A stretch of 64,000 nucleotides of DNA, from the NCBI GenBank assembly GCA_014898425.1, contig RCSZ01000009.1, positions 1,550,001 to 1,614,000 of the forward strand, read 5' to 3'. This stretch comes from Botryotinia globosa (taxonomy: Eukaryota > Ascomycota > Leotiomycetes > Helotiales > Sclerotiniaceae). The notes under the pieces were generated by a model. It had not been told where the DNA came from. It searched no databases and saw only the letters and a program-made list of their open reading frames with translations. Of the stretch, positions 1-11,548 are shown in pieces. The translations under genes and the position numbers were made by a program. Positions within the stretch are counted from its first letter, which is position 1. Each line of letters starts with the position of its first letter.

Positions 1-27
1 TGCGGTAATTATATTAACGAATCATAG

Positions 28-2903
28 TATTTCATAACCGGACTTGATGTGGATGCTGGAAAGTACTTCATCTACGTGTTGTTTATTTATCTTACGACAA
101 TTTGCATCACCTCTTTGTATCGTATGTTTGCCGCACTTTCGCCATCGATTGATGATGCTGTTAGATTTTCGGGTATTGGACTCAATCTTCTGATGTAAGT
201 TACGCCCATATCTTAGATGGGTGCCCTATTGACAATATATAGTATCTACACTGGTTATGTAATTCCTAAACCACAATTGGTGTCTGAATATATCTGGTTT
301 GGATGGCTTTACTACATCAACCCTCTGTCATATTCCTTCGAAGCCGTCATTTCAGATGAATTCTATAACAAGAATATCCCTTGTGCCCCGGACCAAATTG
401 TCCCCAGTGGTCCAGGGTATACGAATCCCGAGTTTCAGGGTTGTGCATCTACTGGTGCTGAGGTCGGAAGCTTGAGTGTGTCAGGAGCTAGATATCTGGA
501 GCAAAGTTTCAATTACTCCAGGTCTCATCTCTGGAGGAATTTCGGTGTCGGTTAGTATTGATAATTCTCCACATAAGTTTCGGTATCTAATATGTTATAG
601 TGATTGCTTGGACTGTCCTCTACATCATTGTTACTGCCGTTGCCACTGAAATATTTGACTTTACTTCTGGCGGTGGCGGTGCACTTGAATTCAAGCGTTC
701 AAAGGCCGCAAAGAACAAGGTCAAGGCAGAAAATGCTACACCTGATGAAGAAAACTCACCAGCTTCTACCAGTCCAATACCTACAAGCGGCGCCTCTTCC
801 AGCAACACTCTTGAGCCACCTCAAGAAGAAGCACTGAAAGATATCACTGGCTCTGAATCTGTATTTACATGGGAAAACGTCGAGTACACGGTGCCATATC
901 TTGGTGGCGAGCGCAAACTCCTCAACAAGGTCAACGGTTATGCAAAACCTGGCTTTATGGTGGCATTAATGGGAGCTAGTGGAGCAGGAAAAACAACACT
1001 CCTGAATACCCTTTCTCAACGTCAAAAGACAGGTGTAGTTACTGGTGATATGTTAGTTGATGGACGACCACTAGGCACTGAATTTCAGAGAGGCACAGGA
1101 TTCTGCGAACAAATGGATCTTCATGACGGCACGGCTACTATTCGAGAAGCACTTGAGTTCTCGGCCATTCTTCGACAAGAACATACGGTTCCAAGAGCGG
1201 AGAAGATCGAGTACGTAGACAAAATCATTGATCTCCTCGAATTGGGAGATATGCAAGATGCTTTGGTCAGATCTTTGGGCGTAGAGCAGAGAAAGAGAGT
1301 CACCATTGGTGTAGAACTGGCAGCAAAACCTAACCTTCTACTCTTTTTGGATGAGCCCACTTCTGGTCTCGACTCACAATCTGCCTATTCCATCGTTCGT
1401 TTCCTGAAGAAGCTTTCCGCAGCCGGTCAAGCTATTGTTTGTACAATCCATCAACCCTCCTCGGTCCTTATCCAAGAGTTCGACATGATCCTAGCCTTGA
1501 ATCCAGGTGGCAATACATTCTACTTCGGTCCTGTCGGCGAAAACGGCTCGGCGGTGGTCAAATATTTCGCCGACCGTGGAGTACAATGCCCACCCCAAAA
1601 GAACGTCGCCGAATTCATTCTTGAAACTGCTGCCAAGGGAGGAAAACGTCGCGATGGCAAGAAAGTTAATTGGAACGAGGAATGGCTCAATTCCAACGAA
1701 AACAAGACCGTCATGCAGGAGATTGAGCGCATCAAATCCGAGCGTGGCCAAGTTGCCGCTCCGGAAGCTAATTCCCAACGTGAATTTGCTTCTCCGGTTA
1801 TGCTACAAACAACTGAATTGACGAAACGTCTCTTCACTCAATATTGGCGTGATCCATCATATCTCTACGGCAAGCTGTTCACATCTGTCATCATCGGTAT
1901 CTTCAACGGCTTCACATTTTGGCAGCTGGGTTACAGTATCATTGATATGCAGAACCGAATGTTCACATCGTTTTTGATTATTCTCATCCCGCCCACCATT
2001 GTCAATGCTGTTGTGCCCAAGTTCTACCAGAATCGCGCACTTTGGGAAGCCCGAGAACTCCCTTCGAGAATCTATGGTTGGGTTGCTTTTTGCACGGCAA
2101 ATATCGTCGCCGAGATCCCAATTGCTATTGTCGGGGCAGTGATCTATTGGGCGTTGTGGTACTGGCCCACTGGTCTCCCAAGTGATTCTTCTACGTCAGG
2201 TTACGTGTTCCTCATGACAATGCTATTCGTAAGTATTTTCCTTCCTAACCCACTCTCTTACTGCAAGTTACTAATTACTTTATAGTTCCTTTTCCAAGCG
2301 TCATGGGGTCAATGGATTTGCGCCTTCGCACCATCATTCACCGTAATCTCCAATGTTCTGCCTTTCTTCTTCGTCATGTTCGGTCTCTTTAACGGTGTTG
2401 TTCGCCCTTACGCTCAAATCTCTGTTTTCTGGCGCTACTGGCTCTATTACGTTAATCCAGCCACTTACTGGATCGGCGGTGTCATCGCTGCTACCCTCTC
2501 CAATGTTCCTGTCGAATGTGCTTCAAATGAAGCTGCCTATTTCAATCCTCCATCGGGCCAAACATGTTCCTCTTATGCTAGTGATTTTGTTACCTCTGCT
2601 GGAGTAGGTTACTTGACGAATCCGGATGCGACGACAAACTGCGGATATTGTCCATACGCCAGCGGTGAGGAATACATGAGAAATCTGAACGTCACTCCCG
2701 ATGACAAGTGGAAATATTTTGGTATTTTCCTGGCATTTTGCATCAGCAATTGGGCCTTGGTTTACTTCTTCATCTACACGGTGAGAATTCGCGGATGGAG
2801 TTTTGGCTTTGCCACCTTGTTTGGGGGATTAGGCAGGTTGGTCGGGAAGGCCAAGAGTGCTTTCAAGGGAAAGGAGAAGAAGAGTGTGCCGGAATTCAAG
2901 TAG
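28..2903 (+). CDS. PDR-type ABCG multidrug transporter, C-terminal 906 residues (5' end outside window)
   Basis: This is the second half of a full-size fungal PDR/ABCG pump, an ATP-driven plasma-membrane exporter of drugs and toxic small molecules. Readable exons are 28-194, 243-550, 601-2228 and 2286-2903; introns of 48, 50 and 57 nt have GT-AG ends, and the exon sum is 907 codons with the stop. Base 28 follows an AG, so it looks like an exon start. Order is end of TMD1 (to about 600), then NBD2, then TMD2, the reverse topology typical of PDR proteins. NBD2 shows Walker A GASGAGKTTLLN (near 972), the signature LGVEQRKRVTIG (near 1275), Walker B LLLFLDEPTSGLDS (near 1336) and H-loop CTIHQPS. 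TMD2 ends in a basic cytoplasmic tail. The frame is intact. The substrate cannot be told from the sequence. Confidence 0.93.
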
Positions 2904-5143
2904 GGCATTGATGAGATATGCAGATGATGGACTATAATGAGAAGATGATGCCATTAATTACTCAAATTCAATTTTGTATTTAGCGTTGAGATACCTAGTG
3001 TTATTAGTGTGTTGAGACACACATGGGATAATTGTTCAGACTTCGGCTCTAGTGCCGGATGTGTTGAAGGGAAAAGCTACTTGGGGAACATTCAGTTCGG
3101 ATTAGATTAGATAATGATTATGTTACTTATGAAGACATGTCACTTCTACTTTACGATTTTTGTGTGTGCTCAAGACCGTGTAGCAGAACATACTTGTTCT
3201 ATTTTGATATTTCACTGGAGATTCCGCTCAACGATAATGAGACAACGCTTTCAATTTGTATACATCGAACTTTGGAAGTCTTTCCGATTGCGGAAACGAA
3301 AACGCTCGCATTTTAGAAGTCTTTGATCGTCAGGTAGCAGTCCAAATCATGGGAACCGCTTCACCCGTACCCTACCCGGGGGTTTTGACCCCCCCTGGGT
3401 ATTTACCCTACCCTATAAGATATAGCAGAACAAATACCCAGGAAATCCATTAAATATTTAGAGTATCCAGGGTATATTACCTAGGTATATAATTGTCTTA
3501 TAATTATCATCTAAAAATTTGAGATTATCTTTATACAAATTTTCTATATAATAAATAAATCCCAATTACAAGTATTATCACATAATTATAAATTTATTAT
3601 ATAAAATAGATATCAAAATAGAATTTAAAATAAATAAAACTATTTCCTTTATTAGATTAAGAAAATAACAAATAACGAATTAAAATTTAAAAACAATTTG
3701 TTGTATATATCAAATATAATATTATATAAATTTTACTTTAAATACCTATACTTATATCTAACTATATTTCAATAGATATTTACTCTACTCTATAAAATAT
3801 AATAAAGTGAATACTTATTAAATTTTTCGAGTAAATACCCAGGGTTGTCCGGGGTATATCTACCCGCTGCCCAACCCTAGTATGAAAAGATAGATGCATT
3901 ACGAGTGATGAACTTACTCCATGATTAGATTACCGCATGAATTTTGAGTTGATTTGGTGATATATACTCTCTTCATCTATAGCAAATCACCAGAATTCAG
4001 ATCTGACAAGTGGAAGAAAAGTTATCTACCTAGGCACTCTGTGGAAGTGGGACGTCAGGAATTGAGAATCAATGTGTTGATTTTCAGAAACGATGATGCA
4101 GTGATGCATGAGAGATGAAATGAGAGGATTCAAGCTCTCTCTTGAATCTTTGGACTTGGGAATATGGGATGCGAATAATCTAGCTTGTCTTTGCTACTTG
4201 CGAGTTGAAGTTTCACCAAGTCGCCGCGCTTTGTTTTCGCCGACTCTTTTTTATAATTATGTCTATATCGATGTCAGTTCAATCCCTTGATCGTCCTTGT
4301 TTAATCTCATCGATAGTTCGAGCATCCCTTCGAAAATTCGGCACAACTCACTTCAAACTCGACAACAGAAGATACCTATATTTATCGATCCAATCCCATT
4401 CTTCTGCTCAATCTCGTCCCATCTTCGAATGCGACTTCATGCAATGCCATCTACCGCAGCTTTATGCTCGTCCACTTCAATATATCGTCCTTGCAACATA
4501 ATTAACAGACGCAATAGTTCAGTTGGAGCTAAGCTCACTATGCAAATACTCTAGAGAGCAGCGTTAATTCTAGACCTGGTGACCGTAGTCGTGCGAGAAT
4601 CTGAACGATTTCTCAAGAACATGAACAGAGGATTCTCTTTATACAGGTCGATTCAACGAACGCGAGACTTGCTATTCCTTAAAAGTCTAACAAGACAGTT
4701 TGAGTCCATGGAGGAAATATCACATTTGGTTCATCTGTCATAGTACATCTCTCCTACGAGCCAATGAAACCTGACCCTCTAGACTCCTAGAGGTCACAAT
4801 GAAGAAGTATGAATGAAGGCTTCAATATTATCTATCCTTTCAGCTCTAGAATTAGATCATCGAGTCATGACATGACATACACAACAGATACTAGAGCTGA
4901 GTATGCAAGCGCCCTACTATATCAAGAGACAATTCCCTCCCATATAATCCAATCGCAGCCATTCCTAGCCAAGTTCCAAGAATGCTTCTATGCTTAAGTA
5001 TACTTCCGGGGTACAGTAGTTCCATACCCCGCTCCACCTCCTCGCTTACCTTCAAACTCTTTAAAGATTTTTCCTTCGCTCCTTTTACATAGATCACAAT
5101 CTTGAATAGGGAATCTTTCTCCAACAAAGCTCAAGCAAAGCCT
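2904..5143. other. Intergenic, ABC transporter 3' end to tRNA-Lys
   Basis: No convincing coding sequence is visible on either strand; the ORFs here are short, without domains, and not joined by plausible introns. The first few hundred bases are probably the transporter's 3' UTR. The stretch contains the AT-rich inverted-repeat element at 3393-3844, and the last ~100 bp resemble the sequence upstream of the second tRNA-Lys gene at 49.4 kb. Confidence 0.6.
3393..3844. mobile_element. AT-rich element bounded by a perfect 14-bp inverted repeat (candidate MITE or relic)
   Basis: CCCTGGGTATTTAC at 3393-3406 reappears as its exact reverse complement at 3831-3844, both copies pointing inward. Outside each copy lies a C/G-rich patch, and between them is about 420 bp of nearly pure A/T with no coding capacity. 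Further copies of the TACCCAGG/CCAGGGTA core occur inside (about 3436 and 3464). The abrupt composition change and terminal repeats suggest a small non-autonomous transposon or an element eroded by C-to-T mutation. I see no clear target-site duplication, so the true ends are uncertain and may lie in the flanking G/C-rich patches (about 3360-3885). Confidence 0.45.
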
Positions 5144-5239
5144 GCCCGGCTAGCTCAATCGGTAGAGCGTGTGACTCTTACTTATCGCAAGATGATCTAG
5201 TCCATCACAAGGTTGGGGGTTCGACCCCCCCGTTGGGCT
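5144..5239 (+). tRNA. tRNA-Lys(CUU), 23-nt intron
   Basis: The acceptor arm GCCCGGC (5144-5150) pairs with GTTGGGC (5232-5238), with two G-T pairs, and the discriminator is T. The D arm GCTC...GAGC, the TGTGA/TCACA anticodon stem and the T arm with GGTTCGA are all visible. Anticodon CTT is at 5177-5179. A 23-nt intron sits at 5181-5203, one base 3' of the anticodon, which is the canonical eukaryotic position; removing it leaves 73 nt. An almost identical gene is at 49489-49584. Confidence 0.95.
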
Positions 5240-7150
5240 CAATTCCCATCATTCAATGTAGACGCTTGATTTTTTGCATTGTTGGAATGTTGAATCTTTG
5301 TGACAATTTTTAAATTTTGCGAAGGGGTAGAAACTCACTAGGGTATTGAGAATGTCAGAAATGAAAGCAGAGATTAATAGAGGTGGAGAAGGAGGAGAAT
5401 AGAGAAGAGATTTATTTTGATTTTTGATTTTTGATTTTTGATTTTTGATTTTTGATTTTTGATTTTTGATTTTTGATTTTTGATTTTTTTCGGGTGGTGG
5501 GTGGAGTAGAGGGGTGTGGTCGTCCGGCCTTGTTGAGACAGACAAGCTTTTCCCTCCCTCCCTCTCTCCGTCACTCTCTCTGTCCCTCTCTCCGCTCCGA
5601 TTTTCTAATCTTAATCTTAATCTTATCTCTTCACCCCACTCACTCACTCACTCACTCACTCACTCACTCACTCACTCACCACCACCAGAACAGCACAGCA
5701 CAGCTCGCAACCTAGAGCCACTAATCACTGGTGAGCCAAAATCTCCCGCTTGCATTGTAAATCGTAACAATCCATGAAATTGATAGAGATTAGTTTTTGT
5801 TTTTTTAAGGGGGTGACTAATAACAAGATCAATTCGACTTACTATATTTACATACACATTTCACATATAAAAATCCAAAAAAAAACACATCACAGCAGAA
5901 ACTTGCATTTTCGTTAATTCCTCTCTCTCTCTCTCTCTCTCTCACAATCATACGACTAGATAAATCCTCTAATAATTTTCCTGATGGAGATTCTTCAAAA
6001 GTACGTAAAGTACTAAAACAAAACATCACACCTGTAAGTGAAACCCAAACCCAAACCCAAACCCAAATCCAATAAAGATATCAAATCCTTTCTTACTCTT
6101 ACTTTAGTTCATACTTTCAACCCCTTCCCCTCCACCCCCCTCCCAAAGAAAAGCTCTCAAATATTGAATCACAATCTCTGCTCTATATTAGATACCTACC
6201 TACCTACCTATCTATCTATCTATACACACACAAACCCACCCGATAATATCACTTCACATCTTCACATCAAGAGGAGAAAAAAGCCCATGAAAAAATCCAT
6301 AAAAGATACCTACTACCTACCTACCTACCTACCTACCTACCTTACTTCCACCAAGAAAGAAAAAAGGAGCTCCATACCTAGTCAAGAAAACCAAGTCAAG
6401 AAAACCTGACCATATAACAGGCAGCTAACTAAGTGTGAGTAAGAGATGGAGAACTATGCATCTCTCGCTTTACACTCGAGATATTTGTCGATAGCCAGTT
6501 CCAGACGTTCGAGATAGGTAAACATATATTGTCTGCTGAGTAAACCCTCTGAACATGAGTAGGTGATGAGTCTTGGGTCCCTCCTGGCAGGTAGTCTTGG
6601 GTCAGTCAATATTGCGAACTGTTGACCGAAAAAGATGTGTTTCTTGGTATTGGAATCAGCTCAGAGTGTTCGAATGTTCGATTTACATCAAGCATTGTCA
6701 TCTGAACAGATTTTGTACTCCAGATCACTCAAATATTCACCTCAAGTGTAGCATCCAAGCTGCCGAGAACATTCAATTGATCTGGAATATCGATCACTCA
6801 AACGTTCACGTATGTTCTGCCATTCTGGACTATCAGGTACCATGAGTAGTACTATTATTGGGGCTTATGAATTATGTAGGTGCGTATTGCACGGCATTGT
6901 CTGTATGAAGAGGCGGGGTATAGCTTTAAAAAAACAACAAATGACAACGCTGATGGATCAGATATATGAATACGCAGGCAGAACCAACCAAGGTATCTCA
7001 ACCAGATTCGTTCCGCTCGTTAAAGCCTATCCTATAACGCCAAGTATGGATGGGGTATTGCCCAAAGGAAAAACGAGAAAACTGTTGTTAGTTCGTAATG
7101 TCGTTTGTAGAGGAAGTGCTGAGCGAGGGCCGTTATTATATACAACTTCG
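5240..7150. other. Intergenic, microsatellite-rich, no supported gene
   Basis: A TTTTTGA tandem lies at about 5414-5488, a CACT tandem at 5635-5679, a CT run at 5920-5943, CCCAAA repeats at 6041-6064, and TACC/CTAC runs near 6196-6220 and 6308-6341. ORFs across the repeats are artefacts of period-3-compatible simple sequence. The 6.4-7.15 kb part has ordinary base composition, but I recognise no gene in it; its right end is probably the 3' UTR of the leftward gene ending at 7151. Confidence 0.6.
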
Positions 7151-8318
7151 CTACGACTCTCGATTCGACGCTGTTTTGCTCGACCCAAGTACCCAAGCAT
7201 TAACAATGTGACCTTCCTGCCACCCTTGTGCTGTCAGTGATGAGCTTTCTTTGAGGAGTTTGCCCATGTAATTGATTTTCACATGTTTGGGCGGAGAAAT
7301 CTAGTTCACTTAATTAGCTTTGGAAGTTGGGGAAAACCTTTGAGAGATACAAACCTCAAGCCTCTGCGTAATTATTTTGATAAGTGAGCGCACCGGATCG
7401 TTCTTCCCAATTTTGAACACTATATCTCCATTAATACCGTGTTGGAACCTCGCTTTCACTGATATCATTTCTTTCGCCTTGGCTTTCCCTTTCGTTTCTC
7501 TCCTTCTTAATATTTCCTCATCGACCTCCTCACTTTCCTCCGCCGCATCTCCCTCATCGTCGCTCTTCCCTGTTGCTTCTACCGTAGCATCGTCTAAGAT
7601 GTTCGCTGGATCAGAAACAACATGTTCGGGTACACGATATAATGCACCTGTACTGTCATAACATCCCCTAATTGCCATATCTCCATCCGGCAGTGTAATT
7701 TCTGCCGCATTCAATATCATTTGGGCAGTTGCTAGACCTCCATCATCCCCACCAGGCTCTCCACCTTTCCACATTACTTCCAACGAAGCTCTTATAGCTT
7801 GCCATATTTCAGGTCTGCCTGTAACACGAGTGTCGAAGAATTCTATCCGTGCTCGATCTATTTCTCGTCGTGTCCATAACTTACTTCCACTCATCCATAC
7901 GTGGGGCTTCAAAGGGTTGTTTAGATGTTCATCAAGGGGAATGCGGTGGTGGTTCCGGGGAGGAGGATTGCTACTAGAGGAGGCATTGGTCGAAGGTCTA
8001 GCTTGACCTGATCGGGACTGAGGTCGCGAGGATGATGCGATTGCTTGAGAAGAGGAAGCACCAGCTCCGGCAGAGTATTCAGTGCGGGGTCTGGAAAAAC
8101 AACAGCCCTGAATGGAAAATTTATGTCAGCGGTTAAGTTCTCGACCTGATTTGAATATTTGACTTAATCATCTTCAGTAGTTGGACAATGTTTGACTCCC
8201 GAATTCAGTTTGAATATTTCAAACCAGTTGAAACAATTCAGGCATTGGAAGTTGTCCCAACAGTCCACCATAATACGAAAGATGTATTTGAATGGATTGT
8301 AAAGAGAGAACATACCAT
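7151..8318 (-). CDS. UBTD/DC-UbP-like ubiquitin-domain protein, probably N-myristoylated (301 aa)
   Basis: Exons on the minus strand are 8318-8316 (only the ATG), 8107-7355 and 7300-7151. The introns are 208 nt (8315-8108, GTATGT...CAG) and 54 nt (7354-7301). The protein starts MGCCFSRP: Gly2 for myristoylation, with Cys3/Cys4 for palmitoylation. After a Ser/Pro-rich linker comes the UBTD N-terminal helical domain (KPHVWMSG, FFDTRVTGRPEIW, AAEITLPDGD, residues about 65-140), an acidic stretch, and a C-terminal ubiquitin-like domain (KARFQHGINGDIVFKIG to INYMGKLLKE and GWQEGHIVNAWV) that is only completed by the last exon. Human UBTD1/2 relatives act with E2 enzymes and the ubiquitin system at membranes; a similar role here is inferred. 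The ATG-only first exon is inferred from the donor next to ATG and the fit to MGCC. Confidence 0.8.
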
Positions 8319-9555
8319 GATGCATCATATGTGAATCCAGAATTAACGTGCACGCACGTATTATTGAATTAGATTTTATAGATCTATGTATGGAGACTAT
8401 GGAGATTATGAGGAAGGCGTATCAAAAGTTTGAGGGTATTCCAAAAAAAGATGGGCTACAATGAGATCGCCACAACCCGATGGTGTATAGAAGAGAGGAT
8501 ATTATTAATGAGCATGAACGAATGCGGATAAAATGTATAAGAGAGAGAAAAAGAGAAAGTTTGGATTATTCCATCGTTGCGTGGGTTGAGTACTACCAGA
8601 TTTGTCGATATGATTGCATGTAATAAATAATAAATTGTTGGTGCTTGCATGAGGTTGGTGGGATGAGAGAGCACAAGCACGACGAGCACGAGGACGAGCA
8701 CGAGCACAAGCACGAGCACGAGCAAAAAGTAAAAAGCAAAAAGCAAGCGGTTGAGGTGGAGGTTGAAGGAAAAGGTCGAAGGAGTTATTACTCTCTCTGT
8801 ATGTAGATTCAGGCAAGGGCTAGATGCGGAATGACAACCTTGGAAGGAGATAGATTGTGTATAAGAGGATGATGATTGGTTTAAGTGAAGGACCAGTGAG
8901 TCCGTGCAATAGAAAGCTTAATTATTAATCGCCAAATTGGATGTATGTATGTAGCTATGTCGCTAGGCTGGCTGGAGGGAGGGAGGTAGGAAGGTTACTC
9001 GAGTAGGTAGAATCGAATACTGGAAGCTGCATTTCAGTATAGAATAGAGTATCGATATTGATCATGAGCATAGCCACAGCTAGATGTATTGGATTATGGA
9101 AAATAAACCATCTAAAGCCTCAAGTACCAAATCCATTACAACGCATCAGCAGCACAGCAGGACCACTTAATCTCTCATGATAACTTACAAGTACCGGAAG
9201 CATTTCATGCAGAAATCTCATGATTCTGTCACAGCAGAACTGGTCTCGGAACACTTTGATATTCTATTTTGGGAATCCTATCAGAGACTACCTAGGTAGG
9301 GAATAATAATAAGTGAAAATATATCCTGAGTGAAGCGTGAGACTAGCGTTTTGATATACATAGGTACCTGTCTAATCCCAAAGTAATCTAGCCTCTTCTC
9401 TCGCCGCCGTACCCCACAATAATTTCTCAGCCTTCCGCTCAATAATAATCCATCTCTCTTTGTAAGAAAATCTTCCCGCTACACCTTCCACCACAACCAT
9501 ATTCCACCACTCCCACAAACACAATCCTCCCATCACCAAAAGTAAAGCGTTCAAT
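8319..9555. other. Divergent intergenic region between the UBTD-like gene and RPABC4
   Basis: This should hold the 5' UTR and promoter of the leftward UBTD-like gene and the promoter of RPABC4. An imperfect GAGCAC/AAGCAC tandem lies at about 8667-8728. The minus-strand ORFs across it, made of alternating Leu/Val or Arg/Ala, are repeat artefacts. Nothing else is recognised. Confidence 0.6.
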
Positions 9556-9860
9556 ATGTCAGACGATTACCAAGTACCTACCTCCGTCCCAGCGACAAAC
9601 CCCACCCAAGCCCCCAATCCATATGGCGCATCCGGAGTTTTGGGCGACGGACCTGCGATCAAATATCTGTGCGGCGATTGCAATGCGAGTGTTATGTTGA
9701 AGAGAGGTGATCCCATTAGATGCAAAGAGTGCGGTCATCGTGTTTTGTACAAGGAGAGAACTTCTAGGTATGTGGATTTTTCGAGAAGAGCGGGGTGTTG
9801 AGTTTTGCGGGAAGAGAAACTTACTTTGGTGATAGAATGGTTCAATTCGAGGCAAGATGA
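9556..9860 (+). CDS. rpc10: DNA-directed RNA polymerases I, II and III subunit RPABC4 (Rpb12, 78 aa)
   Basis: Exons are 9556-9767 and 9836-9860, around a 68-nt GT-AG intron; the last exon encodes only MVQFEAR, the conserved C-terminus. The product is the smallest common subunit of all three nuclear RNA polymerases. A single zinc ribbon is made by LCGDCN (about residues 38-43) and RCKECGHR (about 55-62), followed by VLYKERTSR. The N-terminal ~30 residues are a variable extension, and total length is close to the 70 residues of the yeast protein. It is convergent with the GPN1 gene; see the findings for that pairing. Confidence 0.95.
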
Positions 9861-10265
9861 TTGGGTAAATGTGCGGAATGGATGGGTAAATTGAGAGCAA
9901 GCGAGGTTATGTGAAGGAACATGTGAGGATAGAGAGATATGCGAGAGCATTGGAAAATGAAGAGATTTGGGAGGGGTCTGGGAAATGGTTGATACAATTT
10001 TGATGGAGTGGTAATGGTCAAGGTACGAGACATATCTCGAGGCGCATGGGTATAAAAAGATTGTCACTACTCGATGGCCGGCGTATGTTCGATAGAGGAC
10101 TAGGACAATCATATTGTGTACATTGAATTACATTTTTTTTCTACCCAAAGCTATATTTTGGTATCAATATGCGCCATCACATAGCATAGATGCGCCGTTA
10201 AATGCTAAAACCCCTAAGCCTAGAACTCCTTTGCCCATTTCGCCAATCTTGCCCCTACTCCACGC
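9861..10265. other. Convergent 3' regions of RPABC4 and GPN1
   Basis: About 405 bp between two stop codons that face each other. It probably holds both 3' UTRs. The minus-strand ORFs in it have no domain features and lie antisense to the RPABC4 end, so I do not call them. Confidence 0.6.
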
Positions 10266-11548
10266 CTATTGCATATTATTCATTTGGCTGGCTCTAATGT
10301 ATCGAGTGAAGCTGTGATCGTCTGCATTAGATGGGCCTCCTCCATCTGCCAAAGCTGCCTTGTATCTTGAGCTTAATCCTTCAACGTTATCCCCACCGTC
10401 CTCATCGTCATCTCCACCGGCCGCTAGATCGTCGTCAGAGTCCTCCATATCACTTAGCGTATCCATATCGGTGGAGGGTTTGGCATTTGGTGGACCTTTG
10501 GCTTTAGAAGATGAAGGCTCTCCCGAAACAGCCATATCTTTCATCAATTTGTCCAATTCCTTTCCTCGATTTTCCTCCTTCTCTGCATCCCTCTGTCTTC
10601 TTCGGCGTTCCAATTCTGGCTTGTAATCTCTTTCAAACTCCTCAGCCTTCTCTGACACAGCCTCAAAGAACTCATCAATACCCGCACCAGTCATAGAACT
10701 GACGCCCACCACACTCAAATGACTGTAAAACTCTTCCAACATCAAACTCATGCTATTGAGCAACGATCCCATATATCCGCTACCACCACCTAGTCCACCA
10801 GCACCTCCCTCTAGACCACCGAAGCTTCCTGCCTCCTCCTCTTCTCTGAGAGCAGCCTGGAAAGATTCGAAGTCTGTCATCCATTCCTTAGCAAATTCAG
10901 CATCCTTAACATCCGTTTTGTTGAAGACCAGAATCATTGGCAGTTTTGTCTTGTATAGAATGCTGCATGCATACAGCATGTTACTCATAAAAGTACTCGT
11001 GGATGACGTTCTTGGTGTATCAATGATATATGCAATAACCGTCGGGAAAGTCGAAGCCAAAGAATCCAATAAGATGCTTCCCGAAGCACTCCAAACGAAA
11101 ACCTCAATTTGACCTGGCGTATCGACCAAAATATGTTTGATGGGAGTCGCACCTGGCTTCTCAGGATCGGGAGTAGTGCGCTTTTCGAGTACAGTCAATA
11201 TTTGATCAATCTTTGTGGCAAAGAGGTTGAGCGATGTGAGAATTCCTCCGTTTGGTCCAAGGTTGTAACTTTTCATCACTTCTTGATAGTTGACAGAGTC
11301 GCGGATATCGATATTACTCTCGAATGGAACATTTCGCACAGCAGGATCCAGGTTGAGGACATACGGAGGCTCTTTCTTGCCGTGTAGATGAGAGTTTATT
11401 CGTTGCATAAAGGTAGTTTTACCAGAACCTGTCAGAGGAGAATTAGCGGGCGCATTCATTAAATACAAGTGAACATAAACTCACCGGCCATGCCTACACA
11501 CACAATAGAAATAGGCTTAGAAGCCTCTGGTTTCTTAGAATCCGCCAT
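10266..11548 (-). CDS. npa3: GPN-loop GTPase 1 (Npa3/XAB1 type, 408 aa)
   Basis: Exons 11548-11485 and 11428-10266 are separated by a 56-nt intron placed inside the P-loop. The protein begins [19 protein letters not shown] and has G1 GMAGSGKTT (residues 19-27), the family-defining Gly-Pro-Asn loop GPNGG (79-83), G3 DTPGQIE (about 122-128) and G4 FNKTDV (about 183-188). A charged, low-complexity C-terminal tail is rich in Glu/Asp and Ser. GPN1 forms a heterodimer with GPN3 and is needed in the cytoplasm for RNA polymerase II assembly and nuclear import. Length matches the family. The start agrees with conserved N-termini and lies 226 bp from the divergent CWF19 gene. Confidence 0.94.

Noticed and set aside
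5414..5679. Regularly spaced short repeats suggestive of a CRISPR-like array
   Set aside because: These are contiguous microsatellites without unique spacers, in a eukaryotic genome.
6041..6064. CCCAAA tandem resembling telomeric DNA
   Set aside because: The fungal telomere unit is CCCTAA; this is a short CCCAAA microsatellite among other simple repeats.
8456..8816. Minus-strand ORFs with Leu-Val and Ala-Arg repeats
   Set aside because: They are translations of an imperfect GAGCAC tandem and have no start context or domain.
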